DNA from: Flavobacterium omnivorum
GTDB taxonomy: Bacteria > Bacteroidota > Bacteroidia > Flavobacteriales > Flavobacteriaceae
Assembly (NCBI RefSeq): GCF_900099915.1
Contig: NZ_FNDB01000009.1
Coordinates: 59,399-123,398 of the forward strand
DNA length: 64,000 nucleotides
Direction: 5' to 3'
This document shows positions 45,186 to 57,538 of this stretch, one piece after another (position 1 is the first letter of the stretch; each line of letters begins with the position of its first letter). Both the position numbers and the translations under genes were made by a program. The notes under the pieces are model-generated. The model was not told where the DNA came from and did not search any database. It saw nothing but the letters and a program-made list of their open reading frames with translations.

Positions 45186-45632
45186 TTAAATTCTTTTGAT
45201 ATTGCCTCGATTTTTTAAGAAAATAACCTCAATAATTTTGCTGATCATTTCAGACTCGATTTTTAACTGATTCGATAAAACTTCAATTATATCCTTTTCT
45301 TCTTTTTCTAATGTTCCGTCGGCGAGTAATACTTCTAATGCAAGGGCAAAAACGGTTTCTTTATCTTCTTCCTTAATCTGTTTACAACAAGCAGATATGT
45401 ATTTTAATTGTCCAACCTCTGCTCTTAAATTAAATGACTTTGTGTATAGAGGTGCAATGTCGATTCCTACAAATTTCTCTTTAGAATGCAATAATCTTGA
45501 TAATGCAGCTTTTTCAGAATCTTTAATTTGATTGTCGGCAGAAATACAGGAGTATAAAATCCCAACCCAAGCTTCAAAATCTGACGCTACCCAATTTTGA
45601 TCCTCCTTGTTTTTATCTTCAAATGAACTCAT
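45186..45632 (-). CDS. TerB-like protein
   Basis: 148 residues, all helical. Two TerB-type repeats around an acidic loop: ILYSCISADNQIKDSEKAAL and LALEVLLADGTLEKEEKDII. TerB-fold proteins bind metal at the surface and occur in tellurite-resistance and stress gene sets; the function here is unknown. It is a single gene upstream of katG on the other strand. Confidence 0.78.
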   Translation of the reverse strand: MSSFEDKNKEDQNWVASDFEAWVGILYSCISADNQIKDSEKAALSRLLHSKEKFVGIDIAPLYTKSFNLRAEVGQLKYISACCKQIKEEDKETVFALALEVLLADGTLEKEEKDIIEVLSNQLKIESEMISKIIEVIFLKNRGNIKRI

Positions 45633-48358
<2,726 letters not shown>

Positions 48359-48380
48359 TTTTAGATTTTTAATTTGTTTA

Positions 48381-48410
48381 AAAAGGTGATCTGGTAACGG
48401 GTCACCTTTT
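48381..48410 (+). terminator. katG terminator
   Basis: AAAAGGTGA (48381-48389) pairs with TCACCTTTT (48402-48410), followed by T. It lies 22 bases after the katG stop. Confidence 0.9.
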
Positions 48411-48627
48411 TTTATAGATTAAATTGAAGGTCAGTTATACTTTCTAGCTTATCAAAGATTGCAAAAATATTTAGTATCAATATTTTATTACAGTTGCATG
48501 TTTTGATACTCATTGAATAAAAACTCCTTTACAAGCTTTGTAGTGTTTAATTTTGAGAAACGCATTTACAAATATTTTTTTAATTTTAAGCCTATTTCAA
48601 GGCGTCTGTTTTTTTTGTAGATTTTAC

Positions 48628-49563
48628 TCAATTACAATGTTTTTTTACTTTTTTATTTGCTTGTTTTAGTCCTAATTCCTTTGATTTATTTAAATCTAAA
48701 CATCCACAAATTTTATCTTTAGCCTTTATTTTTGCTAACCCTCTATTGTAATAGGCTTCAGCAGATTTAGGATTGATTCGTATTGCCATTCCATAATCAG
48801 CCATTGCTCCATCATAATCCTTTATTTTGTTTTTTGCATTTCCTCTGCCGTAATAAGCATCTGCATCGTCAGAAACCAAATCTATATAGGTACTATAATC
48901 ATCAATTGCTCCTTTGAAATCTTTCGATTTTTTCTTAGCGCGCGCTCTATTGAAATAGGCTTCAATATAATTAGGATTAATTTCTATTGCTTTATTAAAA
49001 TAAAAGATTGCTTCTTTATAAGTTTTCAATTCATCTTTGGCATATCCAATAGAGAAATAAGCAATAGCATGATTTGGATTAATCTTGATTGCTTTAATGT
49101 AATCAGAAATGGCCCCTTTATAGTTTTTCATTTCATCTTTCGCAAATCCTCTTTTATAATAAGAATCCGCATCTGAACCATTAACACGTATCGCTTTATC
49201 ATAATCCAAAATTGATCCTGCAAAGTCAAGCATATTGCTTTTTGCATTAGCCCTGTTTAAATAAGCATCTTCATTAGAAGGATATCTCTCCAAAACTTTA
49301 TTGAAATCTAATACAGCTCCTCCATAATCCTCTACTATATTTTTAGCATAGCCTCTACCAAAAAATGCTTCTATGTAATCAGGATTTAGTTCAATTGCTC
49401 TGTCGAACTCTTTTACTGCTGCATTGTAGTCCTCTAGTTTAATTTTAGAAAAAGCCTTTTTATAAAATGATTCCGCAAATACATTATTAAAAGTGACTTC
49501 ATTTGTCTGACTATAACAATTAATACAGCTATAAAAAGTAAATATTAAAAAATATATTCTCAT
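48628..49563 (-). CDS. Exported TPR-repeat protein
   Basis: 311 residues. A short signal peptide (MRIYFLIFTFYSCINCYSQ) and about seven or eight tetratricopeptide repeats of 34 residues, each with the pattern YYxRGxAKxxxxDYxGAxxDYxxAIxINP. The tail has CGC and a final CN. It is probably a periplasmic or surface protein-protein interaction scaffold; partners are unknown. Confidence 0.88.
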   Translation of the reverse strand: MRIYFLIFTFYSCINCYSQTNEVTFNNVFAESFYKKAFSKIKLEDYNAAVKEFDRAIELNPDYIEAFFGRGYAKNIVEDYGGAVLDFNKVLERYPSNEDAYLNRANAKSNMLDFAGSILDYDKAIRVNGSDADSYYKRGFAKDEMKNYKGAISDYIKAIKINPNHAIAYFSIGYAKDELKTYKEAIFYFNKAIEINPNYIEAYFNRARAKKKSKDFKGAIDDYSTYIDLVSDDADAYYGRGNAKNKIKDYDGAMADYGMAIRINPKSAEAYYNRGLAKIKAKDKICGCLDLNKSKELGLKQANKKVKKHCN

Positions 49564-49689
49564 AATTTGAAATTAAAAGTATTTTAAAATTAAACTATAT
49601 ATATGAATTAAAAAAGAATGGATAATATCCATTAAATTAACTTAAATATATTCGAATAAAATCTTCTCTACAACTTTAACTCCATAAAA

Positions 49690-49717
49690 AAGCCGTCCAA
49701 ATTTATCGGGACGGCTT
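49690..49717 (-). terminator. Terminator of the gapN-like gene
   Basis: AAGCCGTCC (49690-49698) pairs with GGACGGCTT (49709-49717). On the minus strand it is followed by a T run. It lies 20 bases after the stop. Confidence 0.9.
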
Positions 49718-49737
49718 ATTATTTGATATTATAAAGA

Positions 49738-51318
49738 CTATAAAATGTAATCCGTATTGATGAAATTTGATTCTTTACTACTTAACAATTCCTGTAAGAT
49801 GGCATTATTATAAGCGTTGTCTTTGGATGCCACAAAAGTTCTAATCGAGAACGAACGCAAGGCATCATGTATGCTTAATGTTCCTACAGCAGAATCTTTT
49901 CGTCCTGTAAACGGTAAAACATCTGGACCTCTTTGACAAGAACTATTCAAGTTTACTCTACATACTAAATTAACTAAGGTATCTATAAGTGGTGCAATCG
50001 TTTTTATATCTCTCCCAAACAAACTCACTTGTTGTCCGTAATTCGATTCGGCCATATCATTTAGAGGCTCTTGAATGTCTTTAAAAGTCATTACAGGTAC
50101 TACTGGACCAAATTGCTCCTCATGATACACTCTCATTTCTTTGTTTACTGGAAATAAAACGGCTGGAAAGATATAATTAGCAGTGTGCTGTCCTCCTTTT
50201 TCGTTGATGATTGCTGCTCCCTTTTTGACAGCATCATCTATCAACTCTTGGATATAGGCAGGTTTTTCTTTTTCTGGCAAAGGCGTCAAAAAGACTGAAG
50301 CATCCCATGGATTTCCAAAAACTAAGGAATCTACTTTGGTTGCAAAACGCTTATTAAACTCATCTGCAATGGATTCATGTACATACAATACTTTCAAGGC
50401 TGTACAACGCTGCCCATTAAACGATAAAGAGCCTGCTATACATTCCTGGATAGCCAAATCTAAGTCAGCATCTGGTAAAATGATTGCTGGATTTTTAGCT
50501 TCCAAACCTAGTATCAAACGCAATCGGTTTTTATTAGGATGTTGGTCCTGTAACGCAATCGCTGATGTACTATTTCCGATTAAAGCTAAAATTGCTACTT
50601 TACCAGATTTCATAATCGGCGAAGCTACTTCACGTCCACGTCCATATACAATATTAATAGCTCCTTTTGGAAAACTATTCCGGAATGCTTCTAATAAAGG
50701 GGAGATTACCAAAACACCTAGTTTTGCTGGCTTAAAAATAACAGGATTCCCCATAATTAAGGCAGGAATCAGCAACGAAAAAGTTTCATTTAACGGATAA
50801 TTATAAGGTCCAAGGCATAAAACAACCCCAAGCGGTCCTCTGCGAACCATAGCATTAATTCCTTGAACTTTAGAAAATTTAGCACTACGGCTGTTTAATT
50901 CTTTTAAGCTGTCAATGGTATCATAAATATATTCTACTGTTCTATCAAATTCTTTCTCAGAATCACCCAATGATTTTCCAATTTCCCACATCAATAATTT
51001 AACAACTTCTTTACGGGTGGTCTTCATTTGAGTAACAAAATTTTCCATGCATTTTATGCGATCAGAAACTTTCATTGTTGGCCATAATCCTTGACCATTA
51101 TTATAAGCCGCACTAGCTGATTCAACGGCTTCCAGAGCTTCGGCTTCTCCCATAAACGGAACGGATCCTAATATAGTTGGACCATACTCCGCTGTAGAAG
51201 ATATAGTTGAAAAAACAGCCGTGGTCTGACCTTCCCATTTCTTTAATTCACCATCCACTAAATAAGTATCTTGATTCAACAATGATGTAATCTGATATTC
51301 TTCTGGTATTAAATTCAT
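49738..51318 (-). CDS. gapN: NADP-dependent glyceraldehyde-3-phosphate dehydrogenase-like aldehyde dehydrogenase
   Basis: 526 residues of the aldehyde dehydrogenase family. The catalytic Cys is in [17 protein letters not shown], a GapN-like stretch, and the catalytic Glu in [11 protein letters not shown], where most relatives have ELGGKNP. The N-terminal part carries [23 protein letters not shown]. GapN turns glyceraldehyde-3-phosphate directly into 3-phosphoglycerate and makes NADPH. Other aldehyde substrates cannot be excluded. It lies downstream of a rhodanese gene on the same strand (60 nt). Confidence 0.82.
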   Translation of the reverse strand: MNLIPEEYQITSLLNQDTYLVDGELKKWEGQTTAVFSTISSTAEYGPTILGSVPFMGEAEALEAVESASAAYNNGQGLWPTMKVSDRIKCMENFVTQMKTTRKEVVKLLMWEIGKSLGDSEKEFDRTVEYIYDTIDSLKELNSRSAKFSKVQGINAMVRRGPLGVVLCLGPYNYPLNETFSLLIPALIMGNPVIFKPAKLGVLVISPLLEAFRNSFPKGAINIVYGRGREVASPIMKSGKVAILALIGNSTSAIALQDQHPNKNRLRLILGLEAKNPAIILPDADLDLAIQECIAGSLSFNGQRCTALKVLYVHESIADEFNKRFATKVDSLVFGNPWDASVFLTPLPEKEKPAYIQELIDDAVKKGAAIINEKGGQHTANYIFPAVLFPVNKEMRVYHEEQFGPVVPVMTFKDIQEPLNDMAESNYGQQVSLFGRDIKTIAPLIDTLVNLVCRVNLNSSCQRGPDVLPFTGRKDSAVGTLSIHDALRSFSIRTFVASKDNAYNNAILQELLSSKESNFINTDYIL

Positions 51319-51377
51319 ATAAAGCGTGTTAAATTAATTATTCAAATAAATAAAAGCGACAATCTTATGCTTCTTTT

Positions 51378-51689
51378 TTATGGCTCAATTATTTCTCCAT
51401 CCCATTCTAAAATCCCGCCCAATAAGTTATAAGCGTTTTCAAAACCAAGTTGATTCATTATTTCACAGGCTTTTGCACTACGCATTCCAGAGCGGCAATA
51501 GACATAGTACTTTTTATGCTTGTCTAAAGCTTCTATTTCGCTTACAAAATCTTGTCCTCGGTGAATATCGATGTTGATAGCATTTGCTATGAAACCTTCG
51601 TTAAATTCGGCTTCCGTTCTCACATCGAGAATGACTGCATTTTCATCCGCTTCAAATTGAGCAACCCAATCTTCTTGTTGTAAATTCAT
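51378..51689 (-). CDS. Single-domain rhodanese
   Basis: 103 residues. VILDVRTEAEFNEGFIANAI and the active loop YVYCRSGMRSAKA, with catalytic Cys. There is no signal peptide. It is divergent from the Crp/Fnr gene, and no Crp-type palindrome was found in its upstream 100 bases. It may be cotranscribed with the gapN-like gene. Confidence 0.92.
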   Translation of the reverse strand: MNLQQEDWVAQFEADENAVILDVRTEAEFNEGFIANAINIDIHRGQDFVSEIEALDKHKKYYVYCRSGMRSAKACEIMNQLGFENAYNLLGGILEWDGEIIEP

Positions 51690-51972
51690 AATGATGTTTT
51701 TTGTAAAAATACAACGTTTTTACCGAACATTAAACGCAACAATTGTTAATTAGAAACTATTTGCAAGAAATCGTTTTCGCAAAACATTAACTATCAAGAA
51801 ACTATAAAAACGACCTTCTTTTTCACAAAAAAACAGTCTACCATTCCTATAGGTAATTAAATTTTAATAGATGTAAAATCAAGCAGTTATCTTTTTTTTT
51901 GTACAAAAACCCTCCTCAATTTTAAGTTATTTAAACTACTTTTACACTACAAAACATAGAAAAAAGACTAAA

Positions 51973-52599
51973 ATGCTTGATCCAATAAAAAAAAATTTCC
52001 CCACATTTTCTACTGAATTAGTAAAAGAAATTGAAACTAGCGCCACAATACATTCCTTTCTAGCGGGAACTATTATCATCCGAACAGGACAATACATAAA
52101 AAACACTGTTTTGGTTATTAGTGGAAAAATTAAAGTCTACCGAGAAGATGAAAATGGCGGCGAATTTTTTATGTACTACTTGCAACCCGGACAAGCCTGC
52201 GCTATTTCAATGATTTGCGCCACCAAGAATGAAAAAAGCCAAATTATGGCAAAAGTTGTTGAGGATGTAGAACTAATCATGGTCCCATTGCCCTTAATGG
52301 ATAAATGGATGATGCAGCACCGCAGCTGGTATGAATTTGTTATCGATACTTACAGAAGTCGTTTTGAAGAGGTGCTCGAAGTAATTGATAGCATTGCTTT
52401 TCGGGCGATGGACGAGCGCTTAGAATTTTATTTAAAGCGCCACGCTGAGGTTTGTGATTGCAAAGAATTAAAGCTTTCTCATCAGGAAATTGCCTCTGAA
52501 TTGAACACGTCTCGAGAAGTAATTTCACGTTTACTAAAGAAAATGGAGCAGCGGGGTTTGGTCACTTTACACCGAAATAATATTGAACTCCTGAAATAA
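51973..52599 (+). CDS. Crp/Fnr-family regulator, candidate master of the sulfur regulon
   Basis: 208 residues. A cyclic-nucleotide-binding-type beta roll (about 25-115), dimer helix, and a C-terminal helix-turn-helix (LSHQEIASELNTSREVISRLL). The recognition helix SREVISR matches SRETVGR of E. coli CRP at the Arg-Glu and Arg that read TGTGA half-sites (known). This fits the five local palindromes of that type. The Fnr N-terminal Cys cluster is absent. Two Cys pairs, C76/C82 and C161/C163, could be a thiol switch for persulfide or oxidants (inference). tauE-2 follows after 68 nt. Confidence 0.93.
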   Translation: MLDPIKKNFPTFSTELVKEIETSATIHSFLAGTIIIRTGQYIKNTVLVISGKIKVYREDENGGEFFMYYLQPGQACAISMICATKNEKSQIMAKVVEDVELIMVPLPLMDKWMMQHRSWYEFVIDTYRSRFEEVLEVIDSIAFRAMDERLEFYLKRHAEVCDCKELKLSHQEIASELNTSREVISRLLKKMEQRGLVTLHRNNIELLK

Positions 52600-52667
52600 A
52601 TTTTGTTCTACAAAGAATATTTTCTGTAAATAAAATTATTCAAACCGTCACTTCGAAAAATTTACAA

Positions 52668-53456
52668 ATGGAATATTTAGGTTATTTTGCTTCGATTATT
52701 ATTGGACTTTCATTGGGATTAATTGGAGGTGGAGGATCGATTCTTGCAGTTCCAATTTTAGTGTACCTTTTCAAAATTCATCCGGAGCAAGCCACAAGTT
52801 ATTCCTTATTTATCGTTGGAGTGACTGCTATGATAGGAAGTTACAGTCACTACCGCCTTGGCAATTTAAAAATTAAGGCAGCACTTATTTTTGCGATTCC
52901 TTCCGTATTTTCTTTGCTTTTTGTAAGAGATATTATTCTTTCAAAAATTCCAGCGCTTCTTTTTACCATACATAATTTTGAAGTATCAAAAAATTTATTG
53001 ATCATGATTGTGTTTGCTTTTCTTATGATTGCGGCATCTATATCGATGATCAAAAAATCAAATACAAAAAAAACACCTCCAAAAGACAGTTTTAGTAGAA
53101 TTGCTATCATTGGACTTTTGGTCGGTTTTATCACTGGATTTCTAGGAGCTGGCGGCGGTTTCTTGATCATTCCGGCCTTACTTTTCTTTGCAAATTTACC
53201 AATGAAACAAGCCATTGGCACCTCATTATTGATTATCTTTATTAATTCATTAATTGGCTTTGGTGGTGACGTATGCAACGGTATTATTATAAATTATAAA
53301 TTACTTTTTACAATATCTGCTATAGCAATAATTGGAATGTTCCTTGGTACTTATTTGTCAAAAAAAATAGATGGAGCAAAACTGAAACCAGCTTTTGGTT
53401 GGTTTGTATTAGTAATGGGATTTTATATTATAATCAAAGAATTTTTCCTGACTTAA
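52668..53456 (+). CDS. Sulfite/sulfur exporter TauE/SafE family (TSUP), copy 2
   Basis: 262 residues and about eight membrane helices, with GLIGGGGSILAVPILVYL and GFLGAGGGFLIIPALLFF. It is a close paralogue of the 32632 gene, with the same start (MEYxGYF) and the same end (KKIDGAKLKPAFGWFVLVMG). It lies 68 nt after the Crp/Fnr gene and probably shares its message. Upstream only a lone GTCAC half-site is seen. It is followed by the second CstB-like gene. Confidence 0.92.
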   Translation: MEYLGYFASIIIGLSLGLIGGGGSILAVPILVYLFKIHPEQATSYSLFIVGVTAMIGSYSHYRLGNLKIKAALIFAIPSVFSLLFVRDIILSKIPALLFTIHNFEVSKNLLIMIVFAFLMIAASISMIKKSNTKKTPPKDSFSRIAIIGLLVGFITGFLGAGGGFLIIPALLFFANLPMKQAIGTSLLIIFINSLIGFGGDVCNGIIINYKLLFTISAIAIIGMFLGTYLSKKIDGAKLKPAFGWFVLVMGFYIIIKEFFLT

Positions 53457-53465
53457 AATAGGAAT

Positions 53466-53509
53466 GTAACAATTGTCACTGTATATCCTAAAAAACGGAA
53501 GTACATTTG
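53466..53509 (+). promoter_or_regulatory. Crp/Fnr-type site and promoter for the CstB-like gene 2
   Basis: GTAAC-AATT-GTCAC at 53466-53479, and the -7 element TACATTTG at 53502-53509. The centre is 33.5 bp before the TTTG. The start codon is at 53535. Confidence 0.88.
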
Positions 53510-53534
53510 TGCTGTAAATTAAAAAAACAAAATC

Positions 53535-54950
53535 ATGCAAATAGAACAAATATATACTGGATGTTTAGCGCAAGGCGCTTACTATATTACTTCAAACGGG
53601 GAAGCAGCTATTATTGATCCACTGCGTGAAACCCAACCCTATTTGGAACGACTTGAAAGAGATGGTGTGAAATTAAAATATATTTTTGAAACCCATTTCC
53701 ATGCTGACTTTGTTTCTGGACATGTAGATTTAAGTCGTCAAACTGCTGCTCCTATCGTTTATGGACCTAATGCAACCTGTGAATTTGATTGCATTTCTGC
53801 AAAAGACGGACAAGAATTCACCATTGGAAACATCAAAATAAAGGTCCTACACACTCCAGGACATACTATGGAAAGCTCCACTTATTTATTGATTGACGAA
53901 AACGGTAAAGATCACGCTATTTTTTCAGGCGATACTTTGTTCATTGGAGATGTAGGAAGGCCAGATTTAGCCCAAAAGGCAGCACACATGACACAGGAAC
54001 AACTAGCCGCTACGCTCTTCCATTCGTTACGGAATAAAATTATGACTTTAGCAGATGATGTTATTGTCTATCCCGCTCATGGTGCGGGAAGTGCTTGTGG
54101 AAAAAACATGAGTAAGGAAACCGTTTCAACCATAGGCGAACAAAAAAACACAAATTATGCATTGAGATCAGATATGACTGAAGCAGCGTTTATTCAAGAA
54201 GTAACCGAAGGTTTATTGCCACCACCAGCTTATTTTGGCATGAATGTGGCCATGAACAAAAAAGGATACGATAGCTTTGAAAATGTTCTAAATTTAGGAA
54301 TGCGGGCGCTTTCACCTTTAGAATTTGAAGTTGCCGCTGATGAAACCGGAGCTTTACTCTTGGACACTCGCAAAAATGGAGAATTTGCAAAAGGATTTAT
54401 TCCGCAGTCAATAAATATTGGAATTGACGGTGATTTTGCTCCATGGGTAGGTGCTTTAATTGCTGATGTGCAGCAGCCCATCCTTATTGTTTGCGAACCA
54501 GGACAAGAGGAAGAAACGGTCACCCGATTGAGTCGTGTCGGTTTTGACAATTTAATGGGACATTTAGCAGGCGGTTTTGTTGCTTGGGCAAAAGCTGGAA
54601 AAGAAATTGATACTGTAAATAGAATCACAGCAGAAAAATTTGCGAAAGAAGTAAAAATTGGTGAAAGTAAAATAATTGATATTCGTAAAGAAAGTGAATA
54701 TTGTGCAGAGCACATTGAAGAATCGTACAGCAAGCCATTAGCCGCTATCAATGAGTGGATAGAAGATATTAATCCAAAAGAACATTTTTACTTGCATTGC
54801 GCTGGTGGATACCGCAGTATGATCGCCGCTTCAATACTAGAAGCCCGTGGTTTTAGAAATTTTACCGAAATTGAAGGCGGTTTCAATGCAATCGCTAAAA
54901 CAACGATTCCAAAAACTGATTTTGTATGCCAAAGCAAGGTTTTAAAATAA
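53535..54950 (+). CDS. CstB-like persulfide dioxygenase-rhodanese fusion, copy 2
   Basis: 471 residues. MBL domain with ETHFHADFVSG (H54, H56, D58), HTPGHTMESS, SGDTLFIGDVGRPDL and PAHGAGSACGK. The first rhodanese-like domain has a Cys in ILIVCEPGQEEE but no standard CxxGxR loop, so it is probably inactive. The last domain has HCAGGYRS and is probably active. Same domain order as the gene at 34551. Known CstB proteins convert persulfide to thiosulfate. It heads a unit with DUF2892, methyltransferase, small membrane protein and thioredoxin genes. Confidence 0.9.
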   Translation: MQIEQIYTGCLAQGAYYITSNGEAAIIDPLRETQPYLERLERDGVKLKYIFETHFHADFVSGHVDLSRQTAAPIVYGPNATCEFDCISAKDGQEFTIGNIKIKVLHTPGHTMESSTYLLIDENGKDHAIFSGDTLFIGDVGRPDLAQKAAHMTQEQLAATLFHSLRNKIMTLADDVIVYPAHGAGSACGKNMSKETVSTIGEQKNTNYALRSDMTEAAFIQEVTEGLLPPPAYFGMNVAMNKKGYDSFENVLNLGMRALSPLEFEVAADETGALLLDTRKNGEFAKGFIPQSINIGIDGDFAPWVGALIADVQQPILIVCEPGQEEETVTRLSRVGFDNLMGHLAGGFVAWAKAGKEIDTVNRITAEKFAKEVKIGESKIIDIRKESEYCAEHIEESYSKPLAAINEWIEDINPKEHFYLHCAGGYRSMIAASILEARGFRNFTEIEGGFNAIAKTTIPKTDFVCQSKVLK

Positions 54951-54975
54951 TTGAATAACTAAATACAGTGCTATC

Positions 54976-55179
54976 ATGAAAAAAAATATGGGTTCAACAG
55001 ACAAGATTATTCGAATTGCAATAGCAGTAATCATCGCTATATTGTATTTCACTAATACGATCAGCGGCACAGTCGCATTAGTTTTAGGAGCTTTTGCTGT
55101 TATTTTTTTACTAACAAGCTTTATCAGTTTTTGTCCGCTGTATTCCCCGTTTGGAATTTCAACTCGAAAAAAAATATAA
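54976..55179 (+). CDS. DUF2892 (YgaP-type) small membrane protein
   Basis: 67 residues and two membrane helices. The opening MKKNMGSTDKIIRIAIAVII and the Cys-containing SFCPLYSPFGIST are typical of the DUF2892 membrane part, which in YgaP is fused to a rhodanese. It starts 25 nt after the CstB-like gene. It may help dimerise or sense sulfur species at the membrane; function is not established. Confidence 0.88.
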   Translation: MKKNMGSTDKIIRIAIAVIIAILYFTNTISGTVALVLGAFAVIFLLTSFISFCPLYSPFGISTRKKI

Positions 55180-55180
55180 A

Positions 55181-55996
55181 ATGTCTGATTTAAAATGTGG
55201 CGCTACTTCTTTGGATAAACCACTGGATGCTGCCTATTGGGAGGCACATTACTGCGCTAAAACCACCGGCTGGGATTTAGGTACAGTTGCTCCTCCCATA
55301 AAAATGTACATTGCTAAAATCGTTGACAAAAACAGTAGAATTCTGATTCCTGGCTGTGGCAACAGCTACGAAGCCGAATACCTATTGAAGCAAGGATTTA
55401 CAGATATTACTGTTATCGATATTGCACCAACACCTGCTTCAATTTTACAAGAAAAGTATAAAAAGAATGCTGCCATTCAGATTGTATTAGGCGATTTTTT
55501 TGAGCATCAAGGAAACTATGATTTGATTATTGAACAAACTTTTTTCTGTGCTTTACCGCCTACAATGCGTCAAAAATACGTTTGGAAAATGCATCAACTT
55601 TTGGCAGATAAGGGAATTTTAGCTGGTTTATTATTCAGTAGAACATTTGAATCTGGACCTCCTTTTGGAGGCAACCAAGAAGAATACGAAATGCTTTTTA
55701 AAGACGCTTTTAGTTTTTTAGAAATGGGAATGACTCAAAATTCAATTGCACCAAGAGCTAATTCAGAATTGTTTTTCGAATTGAGAAAGAACAGTACCGT
55801 TTTTGTTAACATGTATCAATCTGAAAACATCAAGTGCAGTACTTCCTCTTCAGATGTAACAGAAAAACTTTTCACAATTGAAGGTGTTTTAAATGTTAGC
55901 AGAAGCAGTGATTTTGAAGAAATCCTTATTGTTAGCATTGCTCCTATTGATAGCAAAACTATCAAAGATGCTCTTTCCAACAGTAAAGAAAATTAA
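55181..55996 (+). CDS. TPMT-family methyltransferase with a C-terminal HMA-like domain
   Basis: 271 residues from the ATG one base after the DUF2892 stop (an upstream in-frame ATG at 55151 lies inside that gene). Residues 1-204 are a thiopurine/thiol S-methyltransferase domain: YWEAHYCAKTTGWDLG, the SAM site LIPGCGNSYEAEYL, and EQTFFCALPP. Residues 205-271 add a beta-alpha-beta-beta-alpha unit (TVFVNMYQSENIKCS, then EKLFTIEGVLNVS) with the shape of a heavy-metal-associated domain but only one Cys (C219). By family it methylates thiols, selenium or tellurium compounds. In this operon it could methylate sulfide or a thiol (inference). Confidence 0.85.
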   Translation: MSDLKCGATSLDKPLDAAYWEAHYCAKTTGWDLGTVAPPIKMYIAKIVDKNSRILIPGCGNSYEAEYLLKQGFTDITVIDIAPTPASILQEKYKKNAAIQIVLGDFFEHQGNYDLIIEQTFFCALPPTMRQKYVWKMHQLLADKGILAGLLFSRTFESGPPFGGNQEEYEMLFKDAFSFLEMGMTQNSIAPRANSELFFELRKNSTVFVNMYQSENIKCSTSSSDVTEKLFTIEGVLNVSRSSDFEEILIVSIAPIDSKTIKDALSNSKEN

Positions 55997-56030
55997 AAAT
56001 TAAATTAATATTCCTTTTAATGCAACAAAA

Positions 56031-56237
56031 ATGAAAGCATTACTTTTTACAAATTGGCATACGATGCGCTGGGTTCGGCTGGCCTTTGCCTTATTTTTAT
56101 TTGCCCAAGCGTATATCGTCAAAGAATGGATGTTCATTGGTCTTGGACTGTTTTTCTTCATTCAAGTAATTTTTAACTTAGGTTGCGGTATAAATGGCTG
56201 CAGCATTCCGAAAACTAAAAACAAAACATATGAGTAA
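56031..56237 (+). CDS. Small membrane protein with Cys-Gly motif
   Basis: 68 residues and two membrane helices (about 14-30 and 34-50). The start NWHTMRWVRLAFALFLFAQA and the end NLGCGINGCSI are a pattern I associate with small DUF2892-like proteins near sulfur and metal genes in flavobacteria. The function is unknown. It overlaps the thioredoxin gene by 8 bases. Confidence 0.75.
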   Translation: MKALLFTNWHTMRWVRLAFALFLFAQAYIVKEWMFIGLGLFFFIQVIFNLGCGINGCSIPKTKNKTYE

Positions 56238-56532
56238 TTTTGATACAATTATCGAATCCGACAAACCGGTTTTAATCGATTTTTTTGCAACATGGTGTGG
56301 TCCGTGCCAAATTCTTGGACCCATTTTAAAAGAAGTTAAGGATAATTTGGGAGATCGTGTTTCCATCTTAAAAATCGATGTAGACAAAAATCAACAGATT
56401 GCAAGCAAATATCAGGTTCGCGGTGTTCCTACAATGATATTATTTCAAAACGGAAAACAGTTGTGGAGACAATCAGGCGTATTAACCAAGGAGCAGATCA
56501 TCCAAACCATTGTAGAAAAAAGCAATAAATAA
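56230..56532 (+). CDS. Thioredoxin
   Basis: 100 residues from MSNFDTIIESDKP. The active site is FFATWCGPCQILGP, and the cis-Pro loop is VRGVPTMILF. An open frame reaches 12 codons upstream, but those lie in the preceding gene. Cytoplasmic; it probably reduces persulfides or rhodanese-bound sulfur in this operon (inference). It is the last gene of the unit that starts with the second CstB-like gene. Confidence 0.94.
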   Translation: MSNFDTIIESDKPVLIDFFATWCGPCQILGPILKEVKDNLGDRVSILKIDVDKNQQIASKYQVRGVPTMILFQNGKQLWRQSGVLTKEQIIQTIVEKSNK

Positions 56533-56679
56533 ACCTAAAACAATACCTGTAAAAATGGTAATACTTTGACTGACTGTGATTACATATGCCCTTATTTTCT
56601 TTTGTTTAGTAGTTAAAAATAATTTTACAAACCGAAAAAAACTGGGCCAATCGTATTATTGTCCTACCTTAGTCATCCT

Positions 56680-57423
56680 ATGGAAAAGCAACGAAAATAC
56701 AAACTTTCAAGATCAGAATCTTTATTTGTAAGAGGACCTTTGACACGAATAAAAAACCTATCCTTTGTTTTTAAAGTCCTCTTTAACTTTATTAGAGCTT
56801 TTCAAAAAATGCATTTTATAGGCCCCTGCGTTACCGTTTTTGGTTCTGCTCGATTTGGTCCTGAAACACAACATTATAAAAGTGCGGAACGCATTGGTAC
56901 TGGAATAGCTAATTTAGGTTTTACAGTGATGACGGGAGGCGGCCCTGGAATTATGGAAGCCGCAAATAAAGGTGCCTTTCAAACGGGCGGATACTCTGTA
57001 GGAATTAATATAATCCTTCCAACAGAGCAAAAACCAAATCCCTACTTGCACAAGTGGATTTATATTCCTTATTTCTTTGTACGGAAAGTAATTCTAATAA
57101 AATATTCCTATGCATTTGTGGTAATGCCAGGAGGAATGGGCACATTAGATGAATTATTTGAAGCATTAACTTTAATTCAAAATAAAATTATTAATAATTT
57201 TCCAATTGTAATTTTTGATTCTGTTTATCACAAAGAATTGAGTCATCACATTCAAAGAATGGCAGACAATGAAAGTATCAGTCCTCAAGATATGAAACTC
57301 TTATTTATAACTGACTCAGAAGAGGAAGTAATAGAACATATTCAAAAACATGCAATTAAAAAATTTGGTTTGAAAAAACAAGAGTACAAAGCCAGATGGT
57401 GGCTTGGCGAAAAAAACAGATAA
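56680..57423 (+). CDS. LOG-family (TIGR00730) nucleoside 5'-monophosphate phosphoribohydrolase-like protein
   Basis: 247 residues from MEKQRKYKLSRSE; a Met seven codons upstream (56659) is possible. A Rossmann-like lysine-decarboxylase-like fold with VMTGGGPGIMEAANKGA and the catalytic PGGMGTLDELFE, the diagnostic LOG motifs. Members cleave cytokinin nucleotides or AMP-like compounds to base and ribose-phosphate. It follows the thioredoxin gene after about 150 bases and seems separate from the sulfur unit. Confidence 0.93.
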   Translation: MEKQRKYKLSRSESLFVRGPLTRIKNLSFVFKVLFNFIRAFQKMHFIGPCVTVFGSARFGPETQHYKSAERIGTGIANLGFTVMTGGGPGIMEAANKGAFQTGGYSVGINIILPTEQKPNPYLHKWIYIPYFFVRKVILIKYSYAFVVMPGGMGTLDELFEALTLIQNKIINNFPIVIFDSVYHKELSHHIQRMADNESISPQDMKLLFITDSEEEVIEHIQKHAIKKFGLKKQEYKARWWLGEKNR

Positions 57424-57538
57424 TGATACATTCAATTTTATGAAAAAAGTAAAGAAAAAAAAGGTTGAATAGCAATTGTACTACTTCCTTATTACTTTCT
57501 AATAAATTTTTCATTCGCTTTATCATATTTTTTAAGAA

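Noticed and set aside
52620..52667. Possible sixth Crp-type site before tauE-2
   Set aside because: Only one GTCAC half is present; there is no partner half and no -7 element at the regular distance.
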